Below, piece by piece: positions 9,100 to 16,552 of a DNA stretch of 64,000 nucleotides. The DNA comes from Pseudomonadota bacterium (GTDB lineage Bacteria > Pseudomonadota > Gammaproteobacteria > Steroidobacterales > Steroidobacteraceae). A model generated the notes under the pieces. The model was given only the letters and a program-made list of their open reading frames with translations. It searched no databases and was not told the DNA's origin. Within the stretch, counting starts at the first letter, position 1; every line of letters begins with the position of its first letter. The stretch lies in contig JANYAE010000081.1 in NCBI GenBank assembly GCA_025355105.1, positions 238,713 through 302,712 on the forward strand. Direction: 5' to 3'. The translations under genes were made by a program, and so were the position numbers.

Positions 9100-9798
9100 A
9101 TGATCGTCGTCAGGGACCGCGGCCGGCGTGGCCACACGCAGCTGGGCTGGCTCGACAGCCGCCACACCTTCTCGTTCGGCGACTACCACGACCCGAATCA
9201 CATGGGCTATCGCAGCCTGCGGGTCATCAACGATGACCGCGTGATCCCGGGCGCGGGTTTCGCCACCCATAGACACCGCGACATGGAGATCATCTCCTAC
9301 GTGCTGTCAGGCGCGCTGGCACACAAGGACAGCATTGGCACCGGCTCGACGATCCGCCCGGGCGAGGTGCAGCGGATGTCCGCCGGCACCGGCATCATGC
9401 ACAGCGAGTTCAATGCGAGCGCCACGGAGTCGGTGCACTTTCTACAGATCTGGATCCTGCCGGAAACCCGCGGCATCGCGCCGGGCTGCGAGCAGAAGCA
9501 GTTCGCGCCGGAGGAGCGGCGCAACCGCTTCCGGCTGGTCGTTGACCGCCGCGGCGGCGACGGCGCGGTTACGGTGCACCAGGACCTGCGGCTGTATGCC
9601 GCCACGCTCGACTCCGGTACCCGGCTCACGCAGTCGCTGCCAGCCGGCCGGCATGCGTGGCTGCAGGTCGCGCAGGGCGTCGTCGCGCTCGAGGGCGACG
9701 AGCTGCGCGAGGGGGACGGTGCGGCTATCAGCGGCGAGGCGTCAATCACGCTCGAGACGACGACCGGCGCGGAGCTACTGCTGTTCGACCTCGCCTGA
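9100..9798 (+). CDS. Pirin family protein (copy 2, short YhhW-like form)
   Basis: A 232-residue bicupin of the YhhW (quercetin 2,3-dioxygenase-like) size. Metal ligands are H57 and H59 in THRHRDME and H101/E103 in GIMHSEFNAS. The N-terminus shows the family pattern GWLDSRHTFSFGDYHDP. The ATG at 9100 has GGAGGAG at 9087-9093. It would bind Fe and may oxidise flavonoid-type compounds, as shown for some family members, but that is inference. It is only distantly similar to pirin 1, so the two are not a recent duplication. Confidence 0.93.
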   Translation: MIVVRDRGRRGHTQLGWLDSRHTFSFGDYHDPNHMGYRSLRVINDDRVIPGAGFATHRHRDMEIISYVLSGALAHKDSIGTGSTIRPGEVQRMSAGTGIMHSEFNASATESVHFLQIWILPETRGIAPGCEQKQFAPEERRNRFRLVVDRRGGDGAVTVHQDLRLYAATLDSGTRLTQSLPAGRHAWLQVAQGVVALEGDELREGDGAAISGEASITLETTTGAELLLFDLA

Positions 9799-9879
9799 CG
9801 GCGAACGCAATCACGCGGTGCGGTTCCGCGCAGGCGCCGATCCGCGCGGGCCGTCTCGGAGTCCGTCGATCGCCGCCGC

Positions 9880-11118
9880 TCAGCGCGTAAACACGGCGCC
9901 GTGCGGCGCGCCGACGCCCTTCCAGTCGTGCGGCCATTCGCGTTCGGCGAAGCTGAAGCCCGGCTGACCGTCGGCGTCGCGAAAAGCGGTGTCGATGGTC
10001 AGCGCGCCGCTAGCGGGGTCGAGCTTCAGCAGGTAGGTCCGGTCCTCCGGCGTCGCGCCGGACGTGACGACGAGACGCTGCGTCCGGGGGTCCCAGCCGG
10101 TCCAGTGCGGTGCGTAGCTGCCGCTGATCGTCAGGCGCGACACCTCCACGGGCCTCGCGCCGTCGCTGATGTCGAGCACGATGAAGCCGTGCACGCGCGG
10201 CACGCTCTGAACGAGAAAGTGCCCGGCGATCGTCGGTACACCGCAGAAGTTGCCCGGGAACGTGTATACGAGCTGCGAGCGCACCTCGCCAGTGTCGAGC
10301 CCGGTGATGCGCTCGAGCCCGCAGGCGAGCGTCTGCACGAACACCGACCCATCGGCCGCCAGCCGCGGCTCTTCGGGGCTGATGTGCGAATAACGGTTCG
10401 CGCCGACGTCGAAGAACGCAGTCTTGAGCAGCTTCAGGTCCGAGAGGCGCCACACCTGGTAGGTCGTGCCGCTGAACAGATCGGGATCGTGCATCGAAGA
10501 GTTGGTCGACACGACGCGGTCGAGATCCGGCAGCACCACCAGGCTGTACGGCATCAGCAACGCGTCGGGAAACGCCGGATCCACCGAGCTCGCGGAACGC
10601 ACGACATTGCCGCGATCGTCGATCTCGACGAGGCCGCCCGTCCGGCCGGTCTGGGCATCGCTCGCGAGGCGATGCGCGTGCTGAAAGGTAGCGAGCACGT
10701 GGCCGTTGGGCAGCCGCAGGAAGGAATGCGGGTGCATGTAGCCTGCCATGTCGGTGAACGAGCGCGCGAGCTTCGGGTGGCGCGCATCGCGCACGTCGAA
10801 GATGAAGGTCCGGCCGACGTCGTGATCGTTGGCGAAGAGCATGCCGCTCGGCGGCATCGTGTACTCGGTGTGATGCACTCGGACCGTCTGCTGGTCGGTG
10901 ACGATAGTCGTCACGAGGTGCCCGTACGACGCGGACGACGGGTCGGCATCGATCACCGCCAGAAAATCGTTGCCGTTGTGCGCCCGGTCGCCGGCCCACA
11001 CGAGCAAGTAGTGATCCGGGGCGGCGGTGGCCGGCTCGGCGGCCAACGCTCCACCCTGCAGAACGCAGCAGGCCGATCCGACCAGGGCGGTCCAGCGGGA
11101 CCGCAGACGTTGCTTCAT
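9880..11118 (-). CDS. Selenium-binding-protein-like (SBP56-related) beta-propeller, exported
   Basis: A 412-residue protein with a signal peptide (1-27). Its order of segments resembles SBP56/methanethiol oxidase: DYLA-like HYLLVWAGDR, a FLAVIDADP...SYGHLVTTI blade, HHTEYTMP, FIFDVRDARHPKLARSF, MHPHSFLRLPNGHVLATFQ and SYAPHWTGWDP, ending with GAPHGAVF. Several His residues in these motifs could hold copper or another metal. The cysteine pair of human SBP56 is not conserved, so methanethiol oxidase activity is uncertain. Being secreted also differs from the cytosolic eukaryotic form. It converges on pirin 2. Confidence 0.65.
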   Translation of the reverse strand: MKQRLRSRWTALVGSACCVLQGGALAAEPATAAPDHYLLVWAGDRAHNGNDFLAVIDADPSSASYGHLVTTIVTDQQTVRVHHTEYTMPPSGMLFANDHDVGRTFIFDVRDARHPKLARSFTDMAGYMHPHSFLRLPNGHVLATFQHAHRLASDAQTGRTGGLVEIDDRGNVVRSASSVDPAFPDALLMPYSLVVLPDLDRVVSTNSSMHDPDLFSGTTYQVWRLSDLKLLKTAFFDVGANRYSHISPEEPRLAADGSVFVQTLACGLERITGLDTGEVRSQLVYTFPGNFCGVPTIAGHFLVQSVPRVHGFIVLDISDGARPVEVSRLTISGSYAPHWTGWDPRTQRLVVTSGATPEDRTYLLKLDPASGALTIDTAFRDADGQPGFSFAEREWPHDWKGVGAPHGAVFTR

Positions 11119-11200
11119 CGGCGGACCTCGCTTGGGCGGGATGGCAACATAGCAGCCGCGTGCGGGCCGGTACAGGAGCGATGCCGCGTGGCCGCAGCGG

Positions 11201-11240
11201 GCGGTGGGCGGTAAGCGGTGGGCGGTGGGCGGTGGGCGGC
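11201..11240. repeat. Heptanucleotide tandem repeat (GCGGTGG)
   Basis: Five contiguous 7-base units followed by a partial GCGGC: 11201-11207, 11208-11214 (variant ending in AA), 11215-11221, 11222-11228 and 11229-11235. It lies in the divergent region between the selenium-binding-like gene and the GNAT gene, outside any supported coding sequence. Confidence 0.9.
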
Positions 11241-11288
11241 GAGCTCACTCGACCGAGACGGCGTTCGCGAGTAGATTTCGACGCCGAG

Positions 11289-11804
11289 ATGACGCCGTAC
11301 ACCATTCGCCGCGCGACCATCAGCGATGCCGCCGTCATCGCCGACCATCGGGTGCGCATGTTCCGAGACATGGGCCAGGTGCCCAGCGAGACGCTCGCGG
11401 CGACGCTGCTCACCGAATCCACCCCGGCGCTGGCCGCGTGGCTGCGCGACGGCTCCTATATCCACTGGCTCGCCGTCGACCGACGCGATCAGGTCATTGC
11501 CGGTGCCGGCGCTCAGATCAAGGAACAGCTGCCGCGCATTTCGCAGGATGGCACCCGCATTGTCACCGGGCCCCTGCCGCTGGTCGTCAACGTCTACACC
11601 GAATCGGACTGGCGCGGCCAGGGTGTCGCACGAGCGCTGATGGTGGTGGTGATGGCGTGGGCGACGGGCGAAGGGTGCGATCGGGTCGTGCTGCACGCCT
11701 CCGACGCTGGCCGCCACCTCTATGAGTCGCTCGGCTTCGTCGCGACGAACGAGATGCGCTGGTCGCCGGCGCCCGCGCCGCCGTCTGGACGGACCGGCGC
11801 GTAG
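11289..11804 (+). CDS. GNAT family N-acetyltransferase
   Basis: A 171-residue protein with the GNAT fold. Motif A, which binds acetyl-CoA, is SDWRGQGVARALMVVVMAWA (about 115-134); the C-terminal motif B is ASDAGRHLYESLGFVATNEM. The N-terminus (YTIRRATISDAAVIADHRVRMFRDMG) is common in uncharacterised GNATs. The acceptor is unknown. The ATG at 11289 is chosen because the domain begins at once; the open frame upstream includes the heptamer repeat and is not protein-like. Confidence 0.88.
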   Translation: MTPYTIRRATISDAAVIADHRVRMFRDMGQVPSETLAATLLTESTPALAAWLRDGSYIHWLAVDRRDQVIAGAGAQIKEQLPRISQDGTRIVTGPLPLVVNVYTESDWRGQGVARALMVVVMAWATGEGCDRVVLHASDAGRHLYESLGFVATNEMRWSPAPAPPSGRTGA

Positions 11805-11826
11805 TCGCGCCGCGCGCGCGAGCAGA

Positions 11827-11844
11827 CGCCGGTGGTGACCGGCG
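11827..11844 (+). terminator. Hairpin after the GNAT gene
   Basis: CGCCGGT (11827-11833) pairs with ACCGGCG (11838-11844) around a 4-base loop, 22 bases after the GNAT stop. No T-run follows. It precedes a candidate promoter for the next operon, so it plausibly separates two transcripts. Confidence 0.4.
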
Positions 11845-11852
11845 AATGTCTC

Positions 11853-11858
11853 TATGAT
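11853..11858 (+). promoter_or_regulatory. Candidate -10 box (TATGAT) of the EthD operon
   Basis: TATGAT matches the sigma-70 -10 consensus at five of six positions and lies 54 bases upstream of the EthD start. I find no good -35 at the usual spacing, so the promoter would need an activator or another sigma factor. Confidence 0.3.
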
Positions 11859-11912
11859 GAGGTCGTCGTCGCTCGTTAGCGAGTGAACCGATCCGCAGCC
11901 AGGAGAATCACG

Positions 11913-12227
11913 ATGATCAAGGTCAGCGTCATGTACCCGAACCCGCCCGGCGCGCGATTTGACCACGACTACTACCGCGACAAGCACATGCCGCTGGTCA
12001 AGACCCGCCTCGGCACGCATTGCGCGTACTACACGCTCGACAAGGGACTCGCGGGCGGCACGCCGGGAGTGCCGGCCACCTACATCGCCATGTGCCACAT
12101 CTACTGCGAGTCCACCGACGCCTTCCAGAAGGGTTTCGCGCCGCATGCCAAGGAGATCATGGCCGACGTCGCCAACTACACCGACCAGGCCCCGGTCATT
12201 CAGATCAGCGAAGTCGTCGTCGGGTGA
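11913..12227 (+). CDS. EthD family reductase-like protein
   Basis: A 104-residue ferredoxin-like-fold protein. The family signature FDHDYYRDKHMPLVKTRLG is at about 16-34, and the C-terminus is the usual ISEVVVG. EthD-domain proteins form dimers and are named after a protein needed for ETBE degradation; most, including this one, have no assigned substrate. The ATG at 11913 has AGGAG at 11901-11905. Its TGA overlaps the GTG start of the next gene (GTGA at 12224-12227), indicating translational coupling. Confidence 0.88.
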   Translation: MIKVSVMYPNPPGARFDHDYYRDKHMPLVKTRLGTHCAYYTLDKGLAGGTPGVPATYIAMCHIYCESTDAFQKGFAPHAKEIMADVANYTDQAPVIQISEVVVG

Positions 12228-13138
12228 CGCGCGCGACCGGCAATCGGCGGCCCGGCAAGCGCCCGCGCAGCGGACGGCGCGCCGACGGCCCGGTATCGTC
12301 CGCGGTGAAGCCGCCCTCGCCTCCGCCGCTCCGCCGCAGCCAGTTCGCGGCGATCGTCAATGTCGTACTGCCGGCGCTCGCCGCCGTCGACGTGATCACT
12401 CTCGGCCGGCAGAACAAGGTCGCGATCAAACGCAAGCGCGACGGCACCGAGGTCACGGCCGCCGACCGCGCGGCCGAGCGGCAACTGCGCCGGACCATCG
12501 GCGCGGCGTGGCCGGACGATGCGATCCTCGGAGAGGAATATGGCGGCACGCTCAATCGCAGCGGCCGCTGCTGGCTGATCGATCCGATCGACGGCACCGC
12601 CTCGTACGTGCTCGGCCTCGGGACTTTCGGCACGCTGATCGCGCTGCTGGTGGATGGCGAGCCGGTGTTCGGCTGCATCCACCTGCCGGCGATGCGCGAG
12701 ACCACTTACGCCGGCGCCGGGCGTGGCTGCTGGTTGCGCCGCGGAGACGGCCGGCCGCGCCGCATCCGGGTGGCCGCGCCGCGACCCATCGAGGACGCCG
12801 GTACCGGACTCACGAGCTACAAGGCAAGCGACCTGTTCCCGCGGCCGGGCCCGTGGCGGTTGTCGTCGCTCGTGCGCGCTGTCGGCCGCGTTCGGCTCGT
12901 CGGCGACTGCGTGCAGTACGCCCTCGTCTGCCGTGGTGAGCTCGACGCCGCCGTCGACCCGCTGATGAACCCGTGGGACATCGCGCCGCTGATGGTCTGC
13001 GTGCGCGAGGCTGGCGGCGCGTTCAGCGATCTGGCCGGCCGCACCGGTAACGTGCTCGGCGCGAATTCGTTCGTGGCGGCGAGCTCAGAGGGCCTGCGCC
13101 GAGCGATGTGCGCCCGGCTCGCGCCGCGGCGCCGATGA
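12224..13138 (+). CDS. Inositol-monophosphatase family protein
   Basis: A Mg2+/Li+-type phosphatase fold of 304 residues from the GTG at 12224, which overlaps the EthD stop; a GTG at 12305 would give 277 residues and removes a basic, non-conserved N-terminus. The metal-binding motifs are intact: GEEYG (103-107), WLIDPIDGT (117-125) and WDIAPLMV near the C-terminus. Substrates in the superfamily include inositol phosphates, histidinol phosphate and PAP; this one is undetermined, though ASYVLG in place of the usual T/NFVHG is unusual. The stop overlaps the ATG of the DUF2785 gene by four bases (ATGA). Confidence 0.9.
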   Translation: MTRATGNRRPGKRPRSGRRADGPVSSAVKPPSPPPLRRSQFAAIVNVVLPALAAVDVITLGRQNKVAIKRKRDGTEVTAADRAAERQLRRTIGAAWPDDAILGEEYGGTLNRSGRCWLIDPIDGTASYVLGLGTFGTLIALLVDGEPVFGCIHLPAMRETTYAGAGRGCWLRRGDGRPRRIRVAAPRPIEDAGTGLTSYKASDLFPRPGPWRLSSLVRAVGRVRLVGDCVQYALVCRGELDAAVDPLMNPWDIAPLMVCVREAGGAFSDLAGRTGNVLGANSFVAASSEGLRRAMCARLAPRRR

Positions 13139-14061
13139 GCCGGGCGGTGCGCGCACGAATCCACCTCGCGCGCGGCGTGCTCGTCGCGCTGACCCTGCTG
13201 GCCGGCCCCTCGGTCGCAGCCGATGCGCCGCTCCACGACCGCGCGTACTGGGTGGCGCTGCGCGGTCACGGCTATCAGCTGCCGGCCGGCCAGCCGGTGC
13301 TGCCGCTCGCGCTCGAAGTCACCCGCCTCCTCGGCTCGCCTGACCCGGAACTGCGCGACACGATAGGCTATGAGGCGCTCGCCACCTGGGTCTACCAGGA
13401 CCAGCGCCTCGGCTGCGCCGAGCTCGCACGGTTGCGCGAGACGCTGGTGGCCGGCGCCCGCGGTAGTCTCGGCGAGCCGGAGGGCGATGGCCTCTTCCTG
13501 CGGTCGTTCTCGACACTCGCCCTGTCGGTGCTCGCCGCGGCCGACCTCAAGCGACCGTGTCTCGGCGCCGACACCTTCAGCGGCCTGCTCGACGTCGGCC
13601 TCGATGCGCTCGGCCGCGAGCGCGATCTGCGCGGCTGGGTCCCCGGCAAGGGCTGGGGTCACGCGACCGCGCACACCGCCGACCTGCTGAAGTTCCTCGG
13701 CCGGAGCCCGCAGCTGACGCGGGCACAGCAGGCCCGCATCGTGGAGGGGGTCGCCGCGAGACTGCGATCCGCTGGCCACGTCTTCGTCTGGGGCGAGGAC
13801 GCACGGCTCGCGGCCGCGCTTGCCGCGGTCGCTCGCCGCGCCGACGCCGATCCGGCACCGTTCGACGCCTGGACGCGGCAGCTGGCGGCCGAACATACCG
13901 CCGCGTGGCAGGACCCCTTCGAGCCGGCGCGTTACGCACCCGTGCGCGCGGCGCTCAACGCGCTCGCCGAGCTTGGCGCGGAACTGGATGACGGCACGAC
14001 GAGCCCCGGCACCGACGCCATCCGCGCGTCGCTGCGGGTACTGCGCACCGCGACAGGCTAG
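13135..14061 (+). CDS. DUF2785 domain protein, exported
   Basis: A 308-residue protein with a signal peptide (1-29, ending VAA-D) and an all-helical body. The family hallmark KGWGHATAHTADLLKFLGRS lies near 181-200. No enzymatic role is known for DUF2785. The ATG at 13135 overlaps the phosphatase stop (ATGA), so EthD, phosphatase and DUF2785 form one translationally coupled operon. It converges on the FAD oxidoreductase gene 13 bases away. Confidence 0.85.
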   Translation: MSRAVRARIHLARGVLVALTLLAGPSVAADAPLHDRAYWVALRGHGYQLPAGQPVLPLALEVTRLLGSPDPELRDTIGYEALATWVYQDQRLGCAELARLRETLVAGARGSLGEPEGDGLFLRSFSTLALSVLAAADLKRPCLGADTFSGLLDVGLDALGRERDLRGWVPGKGWGHATAHTADLLKFLGRSPQLTRAQQARIVEGVAARLRSAGHVFVWGEDARLAAALAAVARRADADPAPFDAWTRQLAAEHTAAWQDPFEPARYAPVRAALNALAELGAELDDGTTSPGTDAIRASLRVLRTATG

Positions 14062-14074
14062 CGGGCGTGGCCTG

Positions 14075-15241
14075 TCAACCGATGACGTTCAGCTCGCGCA
14101 GCGGGCGGTTCTCGAGCACGCGCTCGAAGCCGAGCGGCGTCAGATCGACGCTGGTGTAGCGCCCGCCGACGATCCGCTCGGCGAGGCCGCGACCGGCCGC
14201 CGCGGCCTGCATCAGCCCGTGGCCGGAGAAGCCGTTGATGAAATACAGATTGGGGATCGCCGGATGCGGACCGACGATCGCGTTGTGGTCGAAGTCGTTG
14301 ACCTCGTAGTAGCCGGCCCAGGCGCGCTCGAGCTTCGCCTCCTCGAAGGCCGGAATGCGGGCCGCGAGCGCCGGCCACAGTTCGGCCTCGAACGGCCCGT
14401 AGTCCGGGTCGAGCGGCAGGTCATCCGGATCGGCATGCGGCGCGAGGCCCGCGATGTAGCGATCGCCCTCCGGGCGCATCCAGAAGCCGCTGGTGTCGAT
14501 CAGCAGCGGGCAGTGCTCGAGCGACGCGTGGCAGGCAATCACGTAGACCGTGCGACGGCGCGCGTGCACCGGCAGCTCGATGCCCGCCAGGCGCGCGACG
14601 CCACCGGCCCACGGCCCGGCAGCGTTCACCGCGACGCCGCACGAGAGCGATGTGCCATCGCCGAGCGCTACTGAGTTGACGCGACCGTCCGCGATCCTGA
14701 TCCCGACGACCTCGGCACGCAGGTACCGGACGCCCTGACTGCGCGCGCGGCGCGCGAACGCCGTCAGCAGACCGTAGCCGTCGAACCACCCCTCGCCGCT
14801 CTCGCCGAGCGAGCCAACCGCCAGATCGCCGACCGCCAGCCACGGAAAGCGTGCCGCGAGTTCGGCGGGCCCGAGCAGCGCGACGTCGGCGCCGTGCTCA
14901 CGCTGGATGCGGTGCGCGGCGCGCAGGGTGGCGGCGCCTGCTGCACCGGCGAGGTACAGATACCCGCCCTCGTAGAGGCCGATGTCCGGGCGTTCGCCGT
15001 CCACCTCGAGGCGCTCGGCTGCGCTGCGCAGGAACTCGAGACTCGCCTGCGCAAGGCGGATGTTGACCGGTGTCGTGAACTGCTGGCGGATGGAGGCCGC
15101 GGACAGCGCCGATGAGGCTTGCCGGTACGACGGGTCACGCTCGATGACCGTGACCGCGAGACCGGGCGAGAGGCGCGTGAGCCAGTAGGCTAACGCCGAG
15201 CCCATGATGCCCCCGCCGATGATCCCGACGTCGCTGTGCAT
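14075..15241 (-). CDS. FAD-dependent oxidoreductase (DAO family)
   Basis: A 388-residue flavoenzyme of the D-amino-acid-oxidase/sarcosine-oxidase superfamily. The dinucleotide-binding motif GIIGGGIMGSALAYWL is at residues 6-21, an acidic IERD follows strand 2, and FINGFSGHGLMQAAAAGRGLAE near 345-366 closes the FAD site. Sequence style (AGYYEVNDFDHNAIVG) is close to FOXRED1-like proteins. It would oxidise an amine or N-methyl amino acid and return electrons to O2 or a quinone; the substrate is not evident. No soluble partner subunit is adjacent. Confidence 0.9.
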   Translation of the reverse strand: MHSDVGIIGGGIMGSALAYWLTRLSPGLAVTVIERDPSYRQASSALSAASIRQQFTTPVNIRLAQASLEFLRSAAERLEVDGERPDIGLYEGGYLYLAGAAGAATLRAAHRIQREHGADVALLGPAELAARFPWLAVGDLAVGSLGESGEGWFDGYGLLTAFARRARSQGVRYLRAEVVGIRIADGRVNSVALGDGTSLSCGVAVNAAGPWAGGVARLAGIELPVHARRRTVYVIACHASLEHCPLLIDTSGFWMRPEGDRYIAGLAPHADPDDLPLDPDYGPFEAELWPALAARIPAFEEAKLERAWAGYYEVNDFDHNAIVGPHPAIPNLYFINGFSGHGLMQAAAAGRGLAERIVGGRYTSVDLTPLGFERVLENRPLRELNVIG

Positions 15242-15586
15242 GGCGCCGATGTGACCTCCCTCGCTGCCCGGATGGTACTCGAAGGCCGCGTGATCGCCGC
15301 CGACGGACGGCCGTTGCCGCCAGCGCCCGGACTCGCGTCTCCGCCACCCGCCACGCTAGGATGCGGCACCGGGCACGAACTGCCATCGTCGGAAACCGCC
15401 TATGCGCTTCACAATCGCCGCTGCCGGCGCACGACCTACCCGGTCGGCGCGGCCTGGCGAGCCCGGTGCGGCGTTCCACGGTTCTGGCCGGTCGGGCCAG
15501 CCGGCGCGGTGCGTCGCGGGACGCCGCCAGCCGGCGGCTCATCCCGGCAATCACGGTGCTGCCGCCATGAGGGCCACGTCCGCCCC
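15242..15586. other. Divergent intergenic region (345 bases)
   Basis: It lies between the FAD oxidoreductase (minus) and the LpxA-like gene (plus). It has short open frames on both strands with no recognisable domain, no clear ribosome site and no obvious sigma-70 promoter. It must contain the promoters of both neighbours, but I cannot place them. Confidence 0.5.
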
Positions 15587-16345
15587 ATGAGCATCCACCG
15601 GACCGCGATCGTCGAGGACGGCGCCGTGCTCGGCGACGGCTGTGTCATTCACGCGCACGCGCATGTGACGCGGCACTGCGTACTCGGCGACGGCGTCGTC
15701 GTGCATCCGGGCGCCGTGATCGGCGGCGATCCTCAGGACCTGTCCTTCGACCCCCAGCTCGCGACCTTCGTCCGCATCGGCGCCCGCAGCGTGCTGCGCG
15801 AGCACGTCACGATCAACCGCGCGAGCAAGGCAGGACTCGCGACTGAGCTCGGCGCGGACTGCTACCTCATGACGGCGAGCCACCTCGGGCACGACTGCCA
15901 GGTTGCCGACCGCGTCATCATGGCGAACGCGGTGCTGCTCGCCGGCCACGTCCACGTCGGCGAGCGCGCCTTCATCGGCGGCGCCGCCGCCGTTCACCAG
16001 TTCGTGCGCATCGGCGAGGGCGTCATGCTCGGCGGCCTGGCGCGCATCACGCGCGACATTCCGCCGTTCACGATGGCGGCCGAGCGTGACGAGCTCGTCG
16101 GTCTGAACGTCGTGGGGCTCCGGCGGCGTGGCCTCAAGGGAACGGTCGTGGCCGAGCTCAAGGCGGCGTTCCGAACGGTCTGCGGGCCGATCGGCAACCC
16201 GCGCGAGCTCGCCGCCGGCGCGCTCGCATCCGGCAGCTTCCAGAGCGCAGAGTCACGCCGCTTCCTCGAGTTCTTCGCTGGTGGCCGGCGCGGCTTCCTG
16301 CGCGTCCGCGGCGCCGGCGACCCGGCCGGCGGCGGCGCCGACTGA
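15587..16345 (+). CDS. LpxA-like acyl-ACP--UDP-GlcNAc O-acyltransferase family protein
   Basis: A 252-residue left-handed beta-helix protein that follows E. coli LpxA through most of its length: GGDPQDLS (46-53), REHVTINRAS (71-80), LMTASHLGHDC (94-104), VIMANAVLLAGHVHVGE, AVHQFVRIGE and LVGLNVVGLRRRGL. H102 aligns with catalytic H125 of LpxA, and H99 and H121 with H122 and H144. LpxA starts lipid A synthesis by putting a 3-hydroxyacyl chain on UDP-GlcNAc. This copy is alone; no lpxD, fabZ or lpxB is next to it. It may be a paralogue acylating another sugar nucleotide. A short unique C-terminus (QSAESRRFLEFFAGG) replaces part of the usual helical domain. Confidence 0.85.
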   Translation: MSIHRTAIVEDGAVLGDGCVIHAHAHVTRHCVLGDGVVVHPGAVIGGDPQDLSFDPQLATFVRIGARSVLREHVTINRASKAGLATELGADCYLMTASHLGHDCQVADRVIMANAVLLAGHVHVGERAFIGGAAAVHQFVRIGEGVMLGGLARITRDIPPFTMAAERDELVGLNVVGLRRRGLKGTVVAELKAAFRTVCGPIGNPRELAAGALASGSFQSAESRRFLEFFAGGRRGFLRVRGAGDPAGGGAD

Positions 16346-16369
16346 CCGGTCGCGCGGCGCCCCGATTCG

Positions 16370-16392
16370 GTGCGTGCGCAGCCAGCACGCAC
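16370..16392 (+). terminator. Hairpin after the LpxA-like gene
   Basis: GTGCGTGC (16370-16377) pairs perfectly with GCACGCAC (16385-16392) around a 7-base loop, 24 bases downstream of the stop at 16345. No T-run follows. It separates the LpxA-like gene from the TonB receptor. Confidence 0.5.
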
Positions 16393-16552
16393 GGTTAGTG
16401 CGCAGACATCCGCGGACCTGCGGTGCGCCAGCCCATCCGCCGCGGCACGCGCGTTCGCGTTCGCCGGCAAATTTGAGTGCAATCCGCCGGCCGCGAACGG
16501 TAAGATCGGGATGCAGCGTCCCGGTACGAACAAGAATAGCTGGGGAGAATTC

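Noticed and set aside
16473..16506. TTGAGT and TAAGAT as a promoter of the TonB receptor
   Set aside because: The spacing is 22 bases, too long for sigma-70.
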